From the NCBI GenBank assembly GCA_018263005.1, contig JADFDH010000004.1, positions 62,001-126,000 on the forward strand: a stretch of DNA of 64,000 nt, given 5' to 3'. Shown here piece by piece: positions 1-8,502 of this stretch. Position numbers and translations under genes: made by a program. The stretch's first letter is position 1. Each line of letters starts with the position of its first letter. Origin of the DNA: Methanobacterium sp. (lineage in GTDB: Archaea > Methanobacteriota > Methanobacteria > Methanobacteriales > Methanobacteriaceae). The notes under the pieces are model-generated. The model saw only the letters and a list, made by a program, of their open reading frames with translations. It was not told the origin of the DNA and made no database searches.

Positions 1-20
1 TTTTAAAATCAAATTATAAC

Positions 21-182
21 TTAAGGCCCTTTAAATCCGCATTGACATCGGTAAATATGTCCGAAAGTTCTACATTTTTGACATCTATATAGTATAGTTT
101 CACATTCGGGACATTCGAATTTCACATAGGTTTCCACAGGTGATATCTCTTGTTTACACGATGTACATTCTATTTTTTCCAT
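21..182 (-). CDS. small zinc-ribbon protein (HVO_2753-like)
   Basis: A 53-residue protein starting at the ATG directly after the mfnE stop codon (TAG-ATG), with a GGAGG Shine-Dalgarno inside the last codons of mfnE, so the two are translationally linked. It carries four CxxC-like pairs (CTSC, CPEC, CQKC, CQCG) and ends in GFKGP, the pattern of the archaeal HVO_2753/DUF1610 zinc-ribbon family. Members are thought to bind two zinc ions; the molecular role is not settled. In many archaea this gene lies just upstream of elongation factor 1-beta; bases 1-20 are too short to show whether that gene follows here. Family assignment is from recognition of the cysteine pattern. Confidence 0.85.
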   Translation of the reverse strand: MEKIECTSCKQEISPVETYVKFECPECETILYRCQKCRTFGHIYRCQCGFKGP

Positions 183-836
183 CTAAGTTCCTCCAATAAA
201 TGTGTATTTATTATCTTCATCATCTTTTCCTTCAATAACAGATAGAACCCTTTCAGGATATTTTCCATTAATTACATAGCAAGAAGATCCATATTGAAGT
301 AAAAGCTTTGCTAAAAATTCATCAACTGATGTTTCACCAAAATTTAGTAGTTTTTTTGCACTTATATTTTTAATAAGTTGTGCACCATATTGAGATGGTT
401 GATGATTGTATATACCATCTACATCAGTTGCTATTAATAGTTTAGCCTTTAGTTGATGTGCTATATAAAGGGATAGGGAATCTGAGGTAACTCTCCAGGA
501 ATGTTCTAACGGATCCAGATCATCTAAAAGACGGGAAGGTATCAAAATAGGAAGTTTACCTGTATTAATAACCTTATCTGCTTCTTCAAATGAATTTACT
601 TCTTTTGTAAAGGGTAATTTATCTGCTAAAAGAATTCCCAGTATATCCATACAGAGTACGGCGCTTTTATGAGTTGCTGTACCTGAAAAATCCATTTCTT
701 TATCATATTTCCTAATAAGATTAGCCAGTGCACCACCCCCACAGACAATCATCACCTTCTTTCCAACAAGAATCTTACAGAGATTAATTGCATCATCAAG
801 GAAAAGACTTCCCCCCACCTTAACTACCCAATCCAT
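183..836 (-). CDS. mfnE: [5-(aminomethyl)furan-3-yl]methyl phosphate kinase, methanofuran biosynthesis
   Basis: A 217-residue amino-acid-kinase-fold protein. The N-terminus has the VKVGGSLF phosphate-binding strand-loop, then CGGGALAN, then HSWRVTSDSLS and ATDVDGIY, and a TSVDE motif near residue 165, as I remember from MJ0462-type MfnE. In the family it phosphorylates the furan-methanol phosphate intermediate to a diphosphate before coupling to tyramine-glutamate. I chose the ATG at 836, because GTGA lies just upstream at 842-845; a GTG at 845 would add three residues. It sits between pth2 and the zinc-ribbon gene in an apparent operon. Function is by family; UMP-kinase-like roles are less likely given TSVDE and the SDSLS motif. 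Confidence 0.85.
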   Translation of the reverse strand: MDWVVKVGGSLFLDDAINLCKILVGKKVMIVCGGGALANLIRKYDKEMDFSGTATHKSAVLCMDILGILLADKLPFTKEVNSFEEADKVINTGKLPILIPSRLLDDLDPLEHSWRVTSDSLSLYIAHQLKAKLLIATDVDGIYNHQPSQYGAQLIKNISAKKLLNFGETSVDEFLAKLLLQYGSSCYVINGKYPERVLSVIEGKDDEDNKYTFIGGT

Positions 837-880
837 AACAGTCACATTAAATATTTTTAAGAAAATTTAGTTTAATAAAT

Positions 881-926
881 CATTTCAGTAATTTCAGATC
901 CTTCATTTCAGTAATTTCAGATCCTT
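881..926. repeat. 23-bp perfect tandem duplication across the pth2 stop codon
   Basis: Positions 881-903 and 904-926 carry the same 23-bp sequence (catttcagtaatttcagatc plus ctt). On the coding strand the first copy encodes the last residues of Pth2 and the stop; the second lies just downstream. The length is not a multiple of three, so the second copy is out of frame. Confidence 0.95.
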
Positions 927-1244
927 GGTGATCTTATCAATTTTTTCATCTTTTTCTGGACCTATACCCAAACAAGTTATGGTTGACTGGGGTAATTCAG
1001 TATGTCCCGCATCTCTCACTAAAAAATAAGGCATATCAGTTGCTTTAACAATTTCAAAATACTCGTATAATTCTTTTAAATCCTGAACTTTAACAACTAC
1101 CTTTTTACCGCCTTCTTTCTCCCACTTTTGTATTATCCTTTTATCTGCTTTTTTATAGGATCCTAAACTTGCGTGGCAGGCCTGTGCAGCAATTTTACCC
1201 CTGCTTATTGGTAGGTCTCCTCTCATAATAATTACCTGTTTCAT
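903..1244 (-). CDS. pth2: peptidyl-tRNA hydrolase, Pth2 type
   Basis: A 113-residue protein of the archaeal/eukaryotic Pth2 family, which releases tRNA from peptidyl-tRNAs dropped by ribosomes. Family marks visible are MRGDLPISRGKIAAQACHAS at the N-terminus (the catalytic Lys/His-Ala segment), DAGHTELPQSTIT and the LGIGP turn. Length is normal. An AGGTG Shine-Dalgarno precedes the ATG. It is the first gene of a short run with mfnE and the zinc-ribbon gene. The 3' end is unusual: the last codons and the stop are copied in a 23-bp perfect tandem duplication (see the repeat entry). Confidence 0.95.
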   Translation of the reverse strand: MKQVIIMRGDLPISRGKIAAQACHASLGSYKKADKRIIQKWEKEGGKKVVVKVQDLKELYEYFEIVKATDMPYFLVRDAGHTELPQSTITCLGIGPEKDEKIDKITKDLKLLK

Positions 1245-1300
1245 TAAAACACCTGATCTTGAATATTAAATTCATCATAAAAATTAACATCGGCAAATCA

Positions 1301-2494
1301 TCATTTAATTAGTCTTCTTCCTTTTCTATCGGTATCTACTGAGTATACTTCCATCCCCGGGATTAAAACCCTTACTACAGGTATATCAACTTCTTTACGT
1401 GTTAAATCCCTATAATATATCCTTTTAAAACCATTTTTATCCAGAATCTTGACACAAGTTTCTATATCTTCCTTGAACGTTAACTTTGATTTATCTTTTA
1501 TTCGGACTAAATCAATGATTTTATGTGAATCACTGAACCAATGTTTGTTAATTCGTTTCATTCGTTCGTATCCTGCTTTTCTCATAAAAACAGCCCGATT
1601 TGTGTCTTCCCTTGTTCCGTGGATTTGGGTGGCTCTGCTCTGGGCAACTTCCGTAAGAGCTCTTATTACAGCTACTTCTGGATTAAGATGGGTTCCCACA
1701 CCTAAAGACAATAAAGCAGGATCTTTCAGTATGGTATCATCTGCTACTGCAGCCATGGTGGTTATTTGAACATCAGCAGTTAAATCCAGTAATTTAATAC
1801 GTATTCCTGCTTTTTTAAATTTATCCAGCATTTCCTTAATCAGGGGATTTTCAATCTCTTCACAGTCTACTTCTCTTTTAGGTTCTTTTTTTATCTCGAA
1901 AATACTCCAAGCATCCCTTTCAACAACTTCAGTGATTCCATGATAAACAGCCTCTTCTATACGATTTCCAGATGCTAAACCATTAGTATTGGATTTGAAT
2001 AGGACAGAACCTTTATCAGAAATATAAGGGTGGTAAATGGCATTGGCTGGGACCATATACTCCTGTTCATCAGTTATTTCCACCACTTTAACCCAGTCCA
2101 GGGAAGTTTTTTCCGCTTCAAATGTCAGCGGAGGTAGAATTAGTGTTTCTGGATTAACAGCATTTTCCATTTCACCATATAAACCATATAAGAACTCAGA
2201 AGTATCAGATTTGCTTATTTCAGCAGAATACCTTTCAAATGCCTCCATCATAGCTGATGCTTTAGCTTGGCTTTTTGTAGCTCCTTTACCAGCATAAATA
2301 CTAACTGCTCCTTCAGCAGCGCCAGGTCTGATGGCAGAATAAACAGGAATGCCCAGACGGTCAAGATGGGTTATTTCTGCTATCCTGGTGACTCCTGCAT
2401 TTTTTAGTTTTCCTTCCACGTTTTCTATGGTGCGTTGGGGAGGTATGGCCCGATGGGTGCATCCGAAGTATTTAACTGGGACTTTTTGAAACAT
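1301..2494 (-). CDS. ycaO: YcaO-type ATP-dependent cyclodehydratase-like enzyme, McrA-glycine thioamidation
   Basis: A 397-residue YcaO-domain protein. Visible marks are the IPVYSAIRP segment, GKGATKSQAKASAMMEAFER, VYHGITEVVERDAW (ATP/Mg-binding acidic residues) and ALTEVAQSRATQIHGTRED. Methanogen members, with TfuA, install the thioglycine in the alpha subunit of methyl-coenzyme M reductase. No tfuA lies in this window, so the partner must be elsewhere. A GTG at 2503 would add three residues; neither start has a clear Shine-Dalgarno, so the transcript may be nearly leaderless. The function is family knowledge; substrate cannot be proved from sequence. Confidence 0.85.
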   Translation of the reverse strand: MFQKVPVKYFGCTHRAIPPQRTIENVEGKLKNAGVTRIAEITHLDRLGIPVYSAIRPGAAEGAVSIYAGKGATKSQAKASAMMEAFERYSAEISKSDTSEFLYGLYGEMENAVNPETLILPPLTFEAEKTSLDWVKVVEITDEQEYMVPANAIYHPYISDKGSVLFKSNTNGLASGNRIEEAVYHGITEVVERDAWSIFEIKKEPKREVDCEEIENPLIKEMLDKFKKAGIRIKLLDLTADVQITTMAAVADDTILKDPALLSLGVGTHLNPEVAVIRALTEVAQSRATQIHGTREDTNRAVFMRKAGYERMKRINKHWFSDSHKIIDLVRIKDKSKLTFKEDIETCVKILDKNGFKRIYYRDLTRKEVDIPVVRVLIPGMEVYSVDTDRKGRRLIK

Positions 2495-2584
2495 TTGCAA
2501 CACGGATATGTTTTATACGAAATTTTATTAAATTGTGGAATCTGTAATTTTTATGTTCGTTCATATAAATAAACTAATTCTCAA

Positions 2585-3184
2585 TTAAAAATACAACCCA
2601 GTGAAAGAATAAAACACCATTAAACCGGCGACTGCAGTTACAGCTACCCATATTATTGGATTCCATCTGAAAACCTTTGCTCCATCGAGTATACTAAATG
2701 GTATTAGATTAAAAAGGGCTAAGAAACTGTTAACAGTGAAACCTAAAACTCCTAAGAGTAAAAGGAAAGGTACAGTTTGGAAAAAATACATTAATAAAAA
2801 GAAAACTCCTGCCAGTATAATATTAGTAGCAGGCCCTGCTAGGGAAATTTTCCCATTCTGTTCTTTGGAAATGTATTCTCCATGTATATAAACAGCTCCT
2901 GGAGCTGCAAATACAAATCCAAAAGCAGCGGTAATAACTGCCAGTATCAGACCTTCCACCCATAATTTATACTCAGCATAGAATCCATATCTAATGGCCA
3001 TGAATTTATGTGATAACTCATGCAGAACGAATCCCAATCCTACAGCTATGAAGGTGATGGGTATTAGATAATAGAATTCTGGGCTTGAAATATTCCTTCC
3101 ACTGAATAGGTAAGCGAATATGAGGGCTATGACCGACATGGATATTATTATATCCATGATTTCTCTGGAAGTGAATCTAATCAT
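2585..3184 (-). CDS. site-2-protease-type membrane metalloprotease (M50)
   Basis: A roughly 199-residue multi-pass membrane protein with the zinc protease motif HELSH (around residues 55-59, inside a hydrophobic helix) and a late FSILDGAKVF motif that supplies the third zinc ligand of site-2 proteases. Hydrophobic segments flank both motifs. This is the short archaeal M50 type without PDZ domain. I chose the ATG at 3184; a TTTTATAG box about 30 nt upstream fits a leaderless transcript. A TTG at 3208 would add eight residues. It probably cuts membrane proteins within the bilayer; the substrate is unknown. Confidence 0.85.
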   Translation of the reverse strand: MIRFTSREIMDIIISMSVIALIFAYLFSGRNISSPEFYYLIPITFIAVGLGFVLHELSHKFMAIRYGFYAEYKLWVEGLILAVITAAFGFVFAAPGAVYIHGEYISKEQNGKISLAGPATNIILAGVFFLLMYFFQTVPFLLLLGVLGFTVNSFLALFNLIPFSILDGAKVFRWNPIIWVAVTAVAGLMVFYSFTGLYF

Positions 3185-3368
3185 AATAATATAAACATGT
3201 GAAATCAACTATAAAAGGTTTTCATATGAAAATTTAAATAGAATATATCCTACTCAATCACGTAAATAACCAGTTATATGCCAGTAGTAGAATAGTTAAA
3301 TATAATTACAGAGGAAAGGAGATTCATAGTTGTAAAATTGTATTCATCAAAATCAGGGATGAAATATA

Positions 3369-3827
3369 ATGACTGATTATTGCCAATACTGCAAAATTGC
3401 CGGAGGTTATGGGAAATTAATTGAAGAAACATCCTATTGGATGATCTTCCTGGCTCCCAGCCAGAGATACTTAGGCACCTGTGTGGTAGCTCTTAAAAAA
3501 AAACGGTCCAATTTGTCTGAGGTTAATGATGAAGAGTGGGATGATTTCGTTGGGATCGTGAGAAAAATGGAGAATAGTGTTGCTAAATTATTTAAACCCG
3601 ACCTTTTTAATTGGAGTTGTTTTAAAAACGCAGCTTTTAGAAAAGATAGTACTAGTGTTGATCCTGAAATTCACTGGCATTTCATTCCTCGCTATCGGAA
3701 ATCAGTTTTATTTTGTGATATGCAATTTGATGATCCTGATTTTGGCCATATCCCCCAACCAATAGCCCGTAGAGTTCCCCGAGAAGTTATGAATAAGATC
3801 ATATTAGAAATTAAAAAGAATTTCTAA
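3369..3827 (+). CDS. HIT-domain protein (nucleotide hydrolase-like)
   Basis: A 152-residue protein with histidine-triad features: an N-terminal C-x2-C pair (YCQYCKI), a central NWSCFKNAAF strand and an EIHWHFIPRY motif where the triad sits. The motif reads H-W-H-F-I, so the first two histidines are present but the third is isoleucine. Family members hydrolyse nucleotide phosphoramidates or dinucleoside polyphosphates. It stands 27 nt upstream of the M24 peptidase and may be co-transcribed. Activity is uncertain because of the altered triad. Confidence 0.7.
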   Translation: MTDYCQYCKIAGGYGKLIEETSYWMIFLAPSQRYLGTCVVALKKKRSNLSEVNDEEWDDFVGIVRKMENSVAKLFKPDLFNWSCFKNAAFRKDSTSVDPEIHWHFIPRYRKSVLFCDMQFDDPDFGHIPQPIARRVPREVMNKIILEIKKNF

Positions 3828-3862
3828 ACGCATATTTTATGGACCTATCTTAGTTGATAACC

Positions 3863-4864
3863 ATGGAAATTGAGAGCATATTAGATTCCATGCAAAAGGA
3901 AGGAATAGAATCTCTAATTATTTTTAAACCCGCAAATATAACCTACTTATCGGGTTTCCCACCTTCCAGCATGTCAGTTATTGTAATAAAAGACGATGCC
4001 CTGCTTTATACATCGAAAATGGAAATGGAAGATGCTTCAAATAGCTCCAACATACCGTTAACTGAATTTAAATCATTGATTGATATAATAAAGGATTTAA
4101 AAGGACCAGTGGGTATAGAAAAGACCCTACCAGTTTCAATATATAAAAAAATTTGTAATCTACATGATACTAAGATAAATGAAATCATAGAATCAAAAAG
4201 AATGCTCAAATCCCCAGATGAAATAAAATATATCCAAAACGCCATTGATATTGCTGAAGAATCCCTATTAAACATTGAAATATGTGGAAGAGAAAATCAA
4301 GTAGCAGCTGACTTGGAATATCGGTTAAAATCCCTTGGATCCATCAGACCCGCCTTCGAAACCATAATTGCATCCGGTAAGAGATCAAGCATGCCACATG
4401 CCACCATATCCTCTGAAAATATTCTATCACCAGTAGTAATTGATTGGGGGGCGGTTTACAATGGTTACTGTTCTGATATAACTCGCACATTTATTGAGAA
4501 TGAAGAGCAATCAGAAATATTTAACATAGTTTTAGAAGCACAGCAAGAAGCTATAAAAGTTATAAAACCGGGTATAAAAGCTTCTTATGTGGATAAAGTA
4601 GCTCGGGGAGTAATAGGTGAATATGGTTATGAGGAAAATTTTATACACTCCACAGGACATGGAATGGGGATTGAAGTGCATGAAAACCCTACATTATCTG
4701 TTAATAGTAACTTTAAATTAGAGAAGGGTATGGTAATAACTATTGAGCCTGGTATTTATATTAAAGATAAATTTGGTATCAGAATAGAAGATGATATCTT
4801 AATAAAAAATAAGGCAAAAGCTTTAACCAAATTAAAAAAGGATTTGTCTTTAAACATTAATTAA
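3863..4864 (+). CDS. pepQ: M24 family metallopeptidase, Xaa-Pro dipeptidase/aminopeptidase-like
   Basis: A 333-residue protein with an N-terminal creatinase-like domain (about 1-120) and a C-terminal pita-bread M24 domain. The five metal ligands are visible: D in VIDWGAVYNG, D in CSDITRTF, H in STGHGMGIEVHE, E in IEPGIYI and E in GIRIEDD. It should remove N-terminal residues before proline or split Xaa-Pro dipeptides in the cytoplasm. The ATG at 3863 is preferred because a GTTGAT Shine-Dalgarno lies 4-5 nt upstream; a TTG at 3854 is the alternative. Confidence 0.88.
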   Translation: MEIESILDSMQKEGIESLIIFKPANITYLSGFPPSSMSVIVIKDDALLYTSKMEMEDASNSSNIPLTEFKSLIDIIKDLKGPVGIEKTLPVSIYKKICNLHDTKINEIIESKRMLKSPDEIKYIQNAIDIAEESLLNIEICGRENQVAADLEYRLKSLGSIRPAFETIIASGKRSSMPHATISSENILSPVVIDWGAVYNGYCSDITRTFIENEEQSEIFNIVLEAQQEAIKVIKPGIKASYVDKVARGVIGEYGYEENFIHSTGHGMGIEVHENPTLSVNSNFKLEKGMVITIEPGIYIKDKFGIRIEDDILIKNKAKALTKLKKDLSLNIN

Positions 4865-4973
4865 ACAAGTAAAATTCTTTGAATAAGAACTAGTATGATA
4901 AAAAGAGAAATTACAACTTATAATATGAATATGACTCGTTCATAGGATAAATATTAATATAAGTTAAAAATAA

Positions 4974-4989
4974 GATATAATATATATAG
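4974..4989 (+). promoter_or_regulatory. TATA box of the pilus-protein operon
   Basis: The A/T-only tract gatataatatatatag lies about 25-40 nt before the ATG at 5012, with a GTTGAT Shine-Dalgarno between. This is the expected archaeal box A position for the type II secretion/pilus gene. Confidence 0.6.
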
Positions 4990-5011
4990 AAATAAAATAT
5001 GAGTTGATAGA

Positions 5012-5944
5012 ATGGCCATAATACCCCCCGCATTAGCACCAATCTCACAAACCGTTGATAATATAATACCAGACCGTTACTTGGTTACTTTACAAGAAAA
5101 TTTGGTAAGGGCGGGTATGTATGTTAAAGCTTCCGAATTATTAACCCTAGTTCTTATTGGCGGTGTAGGATTGGGAGTGGTTGTGTTCCTGTTATTCTCA
5201 TTGGTAAATATCAACCCATTAATAGGGGGAATAATCGGATTAATTTTCCCAGCAATAGCTGTATTCGCCTGGTTATTCTTTATGATGGAACGAAGAGTGG
5301 ATAGTATTGAACAGGGAACCCCTGATTTCTTAAGACAAATCTCATCTCTTCTTAGATCTGGTGTGGGAATTGAAACAGCCTTAGAGGATATCTCCAAACA
5401 TGGAAAAGGCCCTCTTACTGATGAACTGAAAAGGGCTGTAATTGAAATTAAAATTGGAAGCACCTTTGAAGATGCGTTATTATCCATGGGAGAACGTTTA
5501 AAATCCAAGAACCTGGATAGAACTTTTAGAATGATATTAGAAGGAAGAAGAGTAGGTGGTAGCCTATCAGACGTGATTGAAACCGTTGCTGAGGATTTAA
5601 GAGCTATTTTAGCCTTAAAACGTGAAAGAAAGGCTAATGTGATGATGTCAATAATGTTTCTTCTCATAGCTGCCATAATTGCTGCACCATTTGGTTTAGG
5701 GATGGCAATGGCTTATTCTTCATTCATCGGATCATTAGGTAAACCAAACCCCTTACTGGAAGCTGCGATGTTGTCATCCGGTGGTTATATAATAATTCAC
5801 TCAATCATAGCTGGAATTTTATGTGGGATAATCATGTACGGTAGTGCTAAAAAAGGAATTAAGTATGCCTTACTCTTTGCGCCAGCAGCATATGCAATAT
5901 TTTATGTGATACAAACACTGGGACCAAAATTATTAGGATTCTAG
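5012..5944 (+). CDS. type II secretion system F domain protein (TadC/archaeal pilus membrane platform)
   Basis: A 310-residue membrane protein: two adjacent TM helices near residues 45-90, a cytoplasmic T2SF domain with FLRQISSLLRSGVGIETALEDIS and RTFRMILEGRRVGGSLSDVIETVAEDL, then three C-terminal TM segments. This is the platform protein that works with a secretion ATPase to assemble type IV-pilus-like filaments. A class III pilin follows 11 nt after its stop, which supports an archaeal pilus role. No ATPase or prepilin peptidase gene is next to it, so the machine must be completed by genes elsewhere. Confidence 0.85.
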   Translation: MAIIPPALAPISQTVDNIIPDRYLVTLQENLVRAGMYVKASELLTLVLIGGVGLGVVVFLLFSLVNINPLIGGIIGLIFPAIAVFAWLFFMMERRVDSIEQGTPDFLRQISSLLRSGVGIETALEDISKHGKGPLTDELKRAVIEIKIGSTFEDALLSMGERLKSKNLDRTFRMILEGRRVGGSLSDVIETVAEDLRAILALKRERKANVMMSIMFLLIAAIIAAPFGLGMAMAYSSFIGSLGKPNPLLEAAMLSSGGYIIIHSIIAGILCGIIMYGSAKKGIKYALLFAPAAYAIFYVIQTLGPKLLGF

Positions 5945-5955
5945 AGGAGATCAAA

Positions 5956-6150
5956 ATGAATTTATTAGAAGATGAAACTGCACAGGGTTCAGCAGAGCTA
6001 GTTTTACTATTTGGAGGAATAATAGTAATTGCATTAGTTGCAGTCATTTCCTACCAGAGCTATCTTAAAGGACTGGGAAATGAAATCAACGGCACACAGC
6101 TAAATGAAACCACTACAGATATACTAGGTTTGAAAGACAAGTTCCAATAA
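5956..6150 (+). CDS. class III signal-peptide pilin-like protein
   Basis: A 64-residue protein with a short charged N-terminus (NLLEDETA), then QGSAELVLLFGG and a single hydrophobic stretch. The Q-x-S-x-E-L pattern directly before a hydrophobic helix is the class III signal peptide recognised by the EppA-type prepilin peptidase in methanogens; cleavage would fall before the Gln. A GGAGAT Shine-Dalgarno precedes the ATG. It follows the TadC-like gene and is presumably a pilin or minor pilin assembled by it. Confidence 0.85.
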   Translation: MNLLEDETAQGSAELVLLFGGIIVIALVAVISYQSYLKGLGNEINGTQLNETTTDILGLKDKFQ

Positions 6151-6249
6151 AGAAAAACCCCTAGATAATTTCTTTTTTTAAATAATATAATATTCTAAAA
6201 ACTTTATTTTTTAAATTCATTGTTTATGAATTTGGGAGGGTATAAAAAA

Positions 6250-7653
6250 ATGCAGATGATGATCAACGGGGCATCGGTAGATAATGAAGAAAAAATAACT
6301 ATAAAAAACCCCGCAGACAACTCTTTTGTTGATACTGTGCCTTTAGCAAGTCTTCAAGATGCTAAAAATGCCATTAATTCTGCTTTCAACGCTAAGAAAG
6401 ACATGATGTCCTTAACTTCCCGTGAAATATCTCAAATATTATTTGATATTCACGATGATCTATCTGAAAACTTGGATAAATTTGCAGAATTAATAACTCG
6501 AGAAACCGGGAAAACTATTAGAGATTCAATGATGGAAATGGAAAGATCATTGGATACATTAAAGCTTTCAGCTGAAGAATCTAAAAGGATTTATGGGGAA
6601 ACAATACCTATTGATGCGGGTATTGGTGGAGAGAACACCTTAGGATTCACATTAAGGATACCTCTCGGAGTGATTAGTGCAATAACCCCCTTCAATTATC
6701 CAGTTAATCTGGCCATCCATAAAATAGCCCCAGCAATAGCAGCAAAAAATACTGTAGTATTTAAACCATCCATTAAAGCACCTCTTACCGCTTTAAAGCT
6801 AACGGAGTTAATTAATGATCGTCTGCCAGCAGGAGCTGTGAATTCTCTAACCGGTGATAGTAAAATCATAGGAGATGAAATAGTAACCAATGCCCTCATA
6901 GATAAAGTATCCTTTACCGGAAGTGTGGAAACTGGCGTTTCTATAACAAAAAAAGCAGGTATGAAGAAGATTACTCTGGAATTGGGAGGAAATGATCCTC
7001 TTGTGGTTTTTGAAGACGCTAATTTGGATGATGCTGTAGCAGCTGCAGTGAAAGGTTCCTATTTAAATGCTGGACAGGTCTGTATAGCAATTAAAAGAAT
7101 AATAGTTGATGATAAAATTGCAGATGATTTTATCCAGAAACTTGTGTCTATGTCTCGAAAGTTAAACGTTGGTGATCCTTTAAATCCAAAAACAGATATT
7201 GGACCATTGATCGATTTAAATGCTGCATTATATGTGGAGAATATAGTAAAAGACGCCTTAAATAACGGTGCTGAGCTTCTATGTGGAGGTAAACGTGAAG
7301 GTAACTATTACCAACCTACTGTTTTAGATGAAGTTTCTCCTAAGATGAAACTGGTGCAGGATGAAACATTCGGACCTGTTGCACCCATAATAAGAGTTAA
7401 TGGAGTTGATGAAGCTCTTAAAACAGCTAATAATACCAGATACGGTCTTCAAGCTGGTGTCTTCACCGAGAGTATTAAATTAGCCCGAAGAGCAGTAGAT
7501 GAAATTGATGCTGGAACTGTTCTGATAAACAAATCAACTTTTAGAACAGATAATATGCCTTTTGGTGGGTTTAAGATGAGTGGAATGGGGAAAGAAGGCG
7601 TTAAATATGCTATAGAAGATATGACCCGTTTTAAGTTAGTGATTTTAGGATAA
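6250..7653 (+). CDS. cofA: lactaldehyde dehydrogenase-type aldehyde dehydrogenase (F420-associated)
   Basis: A 467-residue aldehyde dehydrogenase. NAD-binding and catalytic marks are TPFNYPVNLAIHKIAPA, FKPS, FTGS, LELGGNDPLVVFEDANL (general-base Glu) and NAGQVCIAIKR (catalytic Cys), with TFGPVAP near the C-terminus. The overall form matches methanogen CofA (MJ1411 type), which oxidises lactaldehyde to lactate; its place in coenzyme F420 biosynthesis rests on older biochemistry and phosphoenolpyruvate may be the actual precursor in some organisms. A GGGAGGG Shine-Dalgarno at 6234-6240 fixes the ATG at 6250; upstream in-frame starts lack one. Confidence 0.82.
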   Translation: MQMMINGASVDNEEKITIKNPADNSFVDTVPLASLQDAKNAINSAFNAKKDMMSLTSREISQILFDIHDDLSENLDKFAELITRETGKTIRDSMMEMERSLDTLKLSAEESKRIYGETIPIDAGIGGENTLGFTLRIPLGVISAITPFNYPVNLAIHKIAPAIAAKNTVVFKPSIKAPLTALKLTELINDRLPAGAVNSLTGDSKIIGDEIVTNALIDKVSFTGSVETGVSITKKAGMKKITLELGGNDPLVVFEDANLDDAVAAAVKGSYLNAGQVCIAIKRIIVDDKIADDFIQKLVSMSRKLNVGDPLNPKTDIGPLIDLNAALYVENIVKDALNNGAELLCGGKREGNYYQPTVLDEVSPKMKLVQDETFGPVAPIIRVNGVDEALKTANNTRYGLQAGVFTESIKLARRAVDEIDAGTVLINKSTFRTDNMPFGGFKMSGMGKEGVKYAIEDMTRFKLVILG

Positions 7654-7724
7654 TATAATACCATTAATCGAAATCTATTAAAGAAATTGAGCTGAAAAAT
7701 AATTAAATTTTATTTTATCCCATT

Positions 7725-7799
7725 TAAAATCATTTTTTTAATCTTGTTCTATTTCTAAAATGATTTTTTTAATTCTATTCTATTTTAAAAATGATTCTA
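7725..7799. repeat. imperfect 31-bp tandem repeat at the 3' end of the tRNA-binding gene
   Basis: Two copies of a TAAAATSATTTTTTTAATY-TTCTATTT type unit start at 7725 and 7756; a third, shortened copy at 7787 lies inside the last codons of the minus-strand gene ending at 7780. The unit therefore looks like a decayed duplication of that gene's 3' end. Confidence 0.7.
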
Positions 7800-8502
7800 C
7801 AAAATTACGGGTTTCATTTAAGGCTTCCAGTGGAATGCCCTTGGGTATTCCACCTATTTCTCCTTTTACATCTTTTAAAATTCCATCCCCTCCTCCGAGA
7901 AACATTCCCTCACTGGTAATTGTTTGAAATACCGCAGGCGGAAGCAGTGCAACTGCAATCATGTTACCGTCTTTAACAGTTAAATCATTGGTTACTACAG
8001 TTATGGCCCTGTGGCCTAAGTTCACGTTGCATATTAACAGTTTATCTGTCTGGGGATGATTTCCTACACTGGATATTATTCCAGTTAATATGTCGATTCC
8101 TATTATCGGGTCATTTATTTCTCCTAATTTTAATCTGTTTTTAAGACCAAATATTATGTTCAGAAAAAATTTTATTTTAGCTATGGATTCTTCTAATTTA
8201 GCTTTTTCATCCTTTCTCACTAGTTGGAGGAACTGATGATACCATTCATCGCCACCTAAAGCTTCAACTATTTCATTGGCTTCGTTTTCTATAGAGTTTA
8301 TTTGAGTAGTTTTGGCTATTTCCTCGGGATTTAAATAGGTATAATAAAGAGATTGTATTTCTGGAACCATATTTTGGGCGTTGGTTAGTGCTTTTCTCTT
8401 GTTCCATTTACCTCTTAAATTTGCTCCCTCAATAGTCCTTAGGAAGAGTTCAATGGATTTTTGTGCTACTAATAAACGGTAATCTTTACTGCTATCCCAC
8501 AT
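7780..8502 (-). CDS. tRNA-binding OB-fold domain protein
   Basis: A 240-residue protein with an N-terminal helical region (about 1-125) and a C-terminal EMAP-II/Trbp111-like OB-fold: GIISSVGNHPQTDKLLICNV, TVVTNDLTVKDGN and MIAVALLPP followed by TSEGMFLG. That block is characteristic of tRNA-binding domains of the MetRS C-terminus and stand-alone Trbp proteins. The role is probably tRNA or structured-RNA binding in the cytoplasm. It stands alone on the minus strand. Its terminal codons are part of a 31-bp-period repeat. Confidence 0.8.
   Translation of the reverse strand: MWDSSKDYRLLVAQKSIELFLRTIEGANLRGKWNKRKALTNAQNMVPEIQSLYYTYLNPEEIAKTTQINSIENEANEIVEALGGDEWYHQFLQLVRKDEKAKLEESIAKIKFFLNIIFGLKNRLKLGEINDPIIGIDILTGIISSVGNHPQTDKLLICNVNLGHRAITVVTNDLTVKDGNMIAVALLPPAVFQTITSEGMFLGGGDGILKDVKGEIGGIPKGIPLEALNETRNFVESFLK

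Noticed and set aside
1..20. Possible start of elongation factor 1-beta downstream of the zinc-ribbon gene
   Set aside because: Only 20 bases remain and no start codon is visible on the minus strand, so nothing can be called.
5077..5676. Long open frame opposite the TadC-like gene
   Set aside because: It is antisense to a clear T2SF-domain gene, rich in Ser/Ile/Asn in the way mirror frames are, and has no recognisable motif or Shine-Dalgarno.
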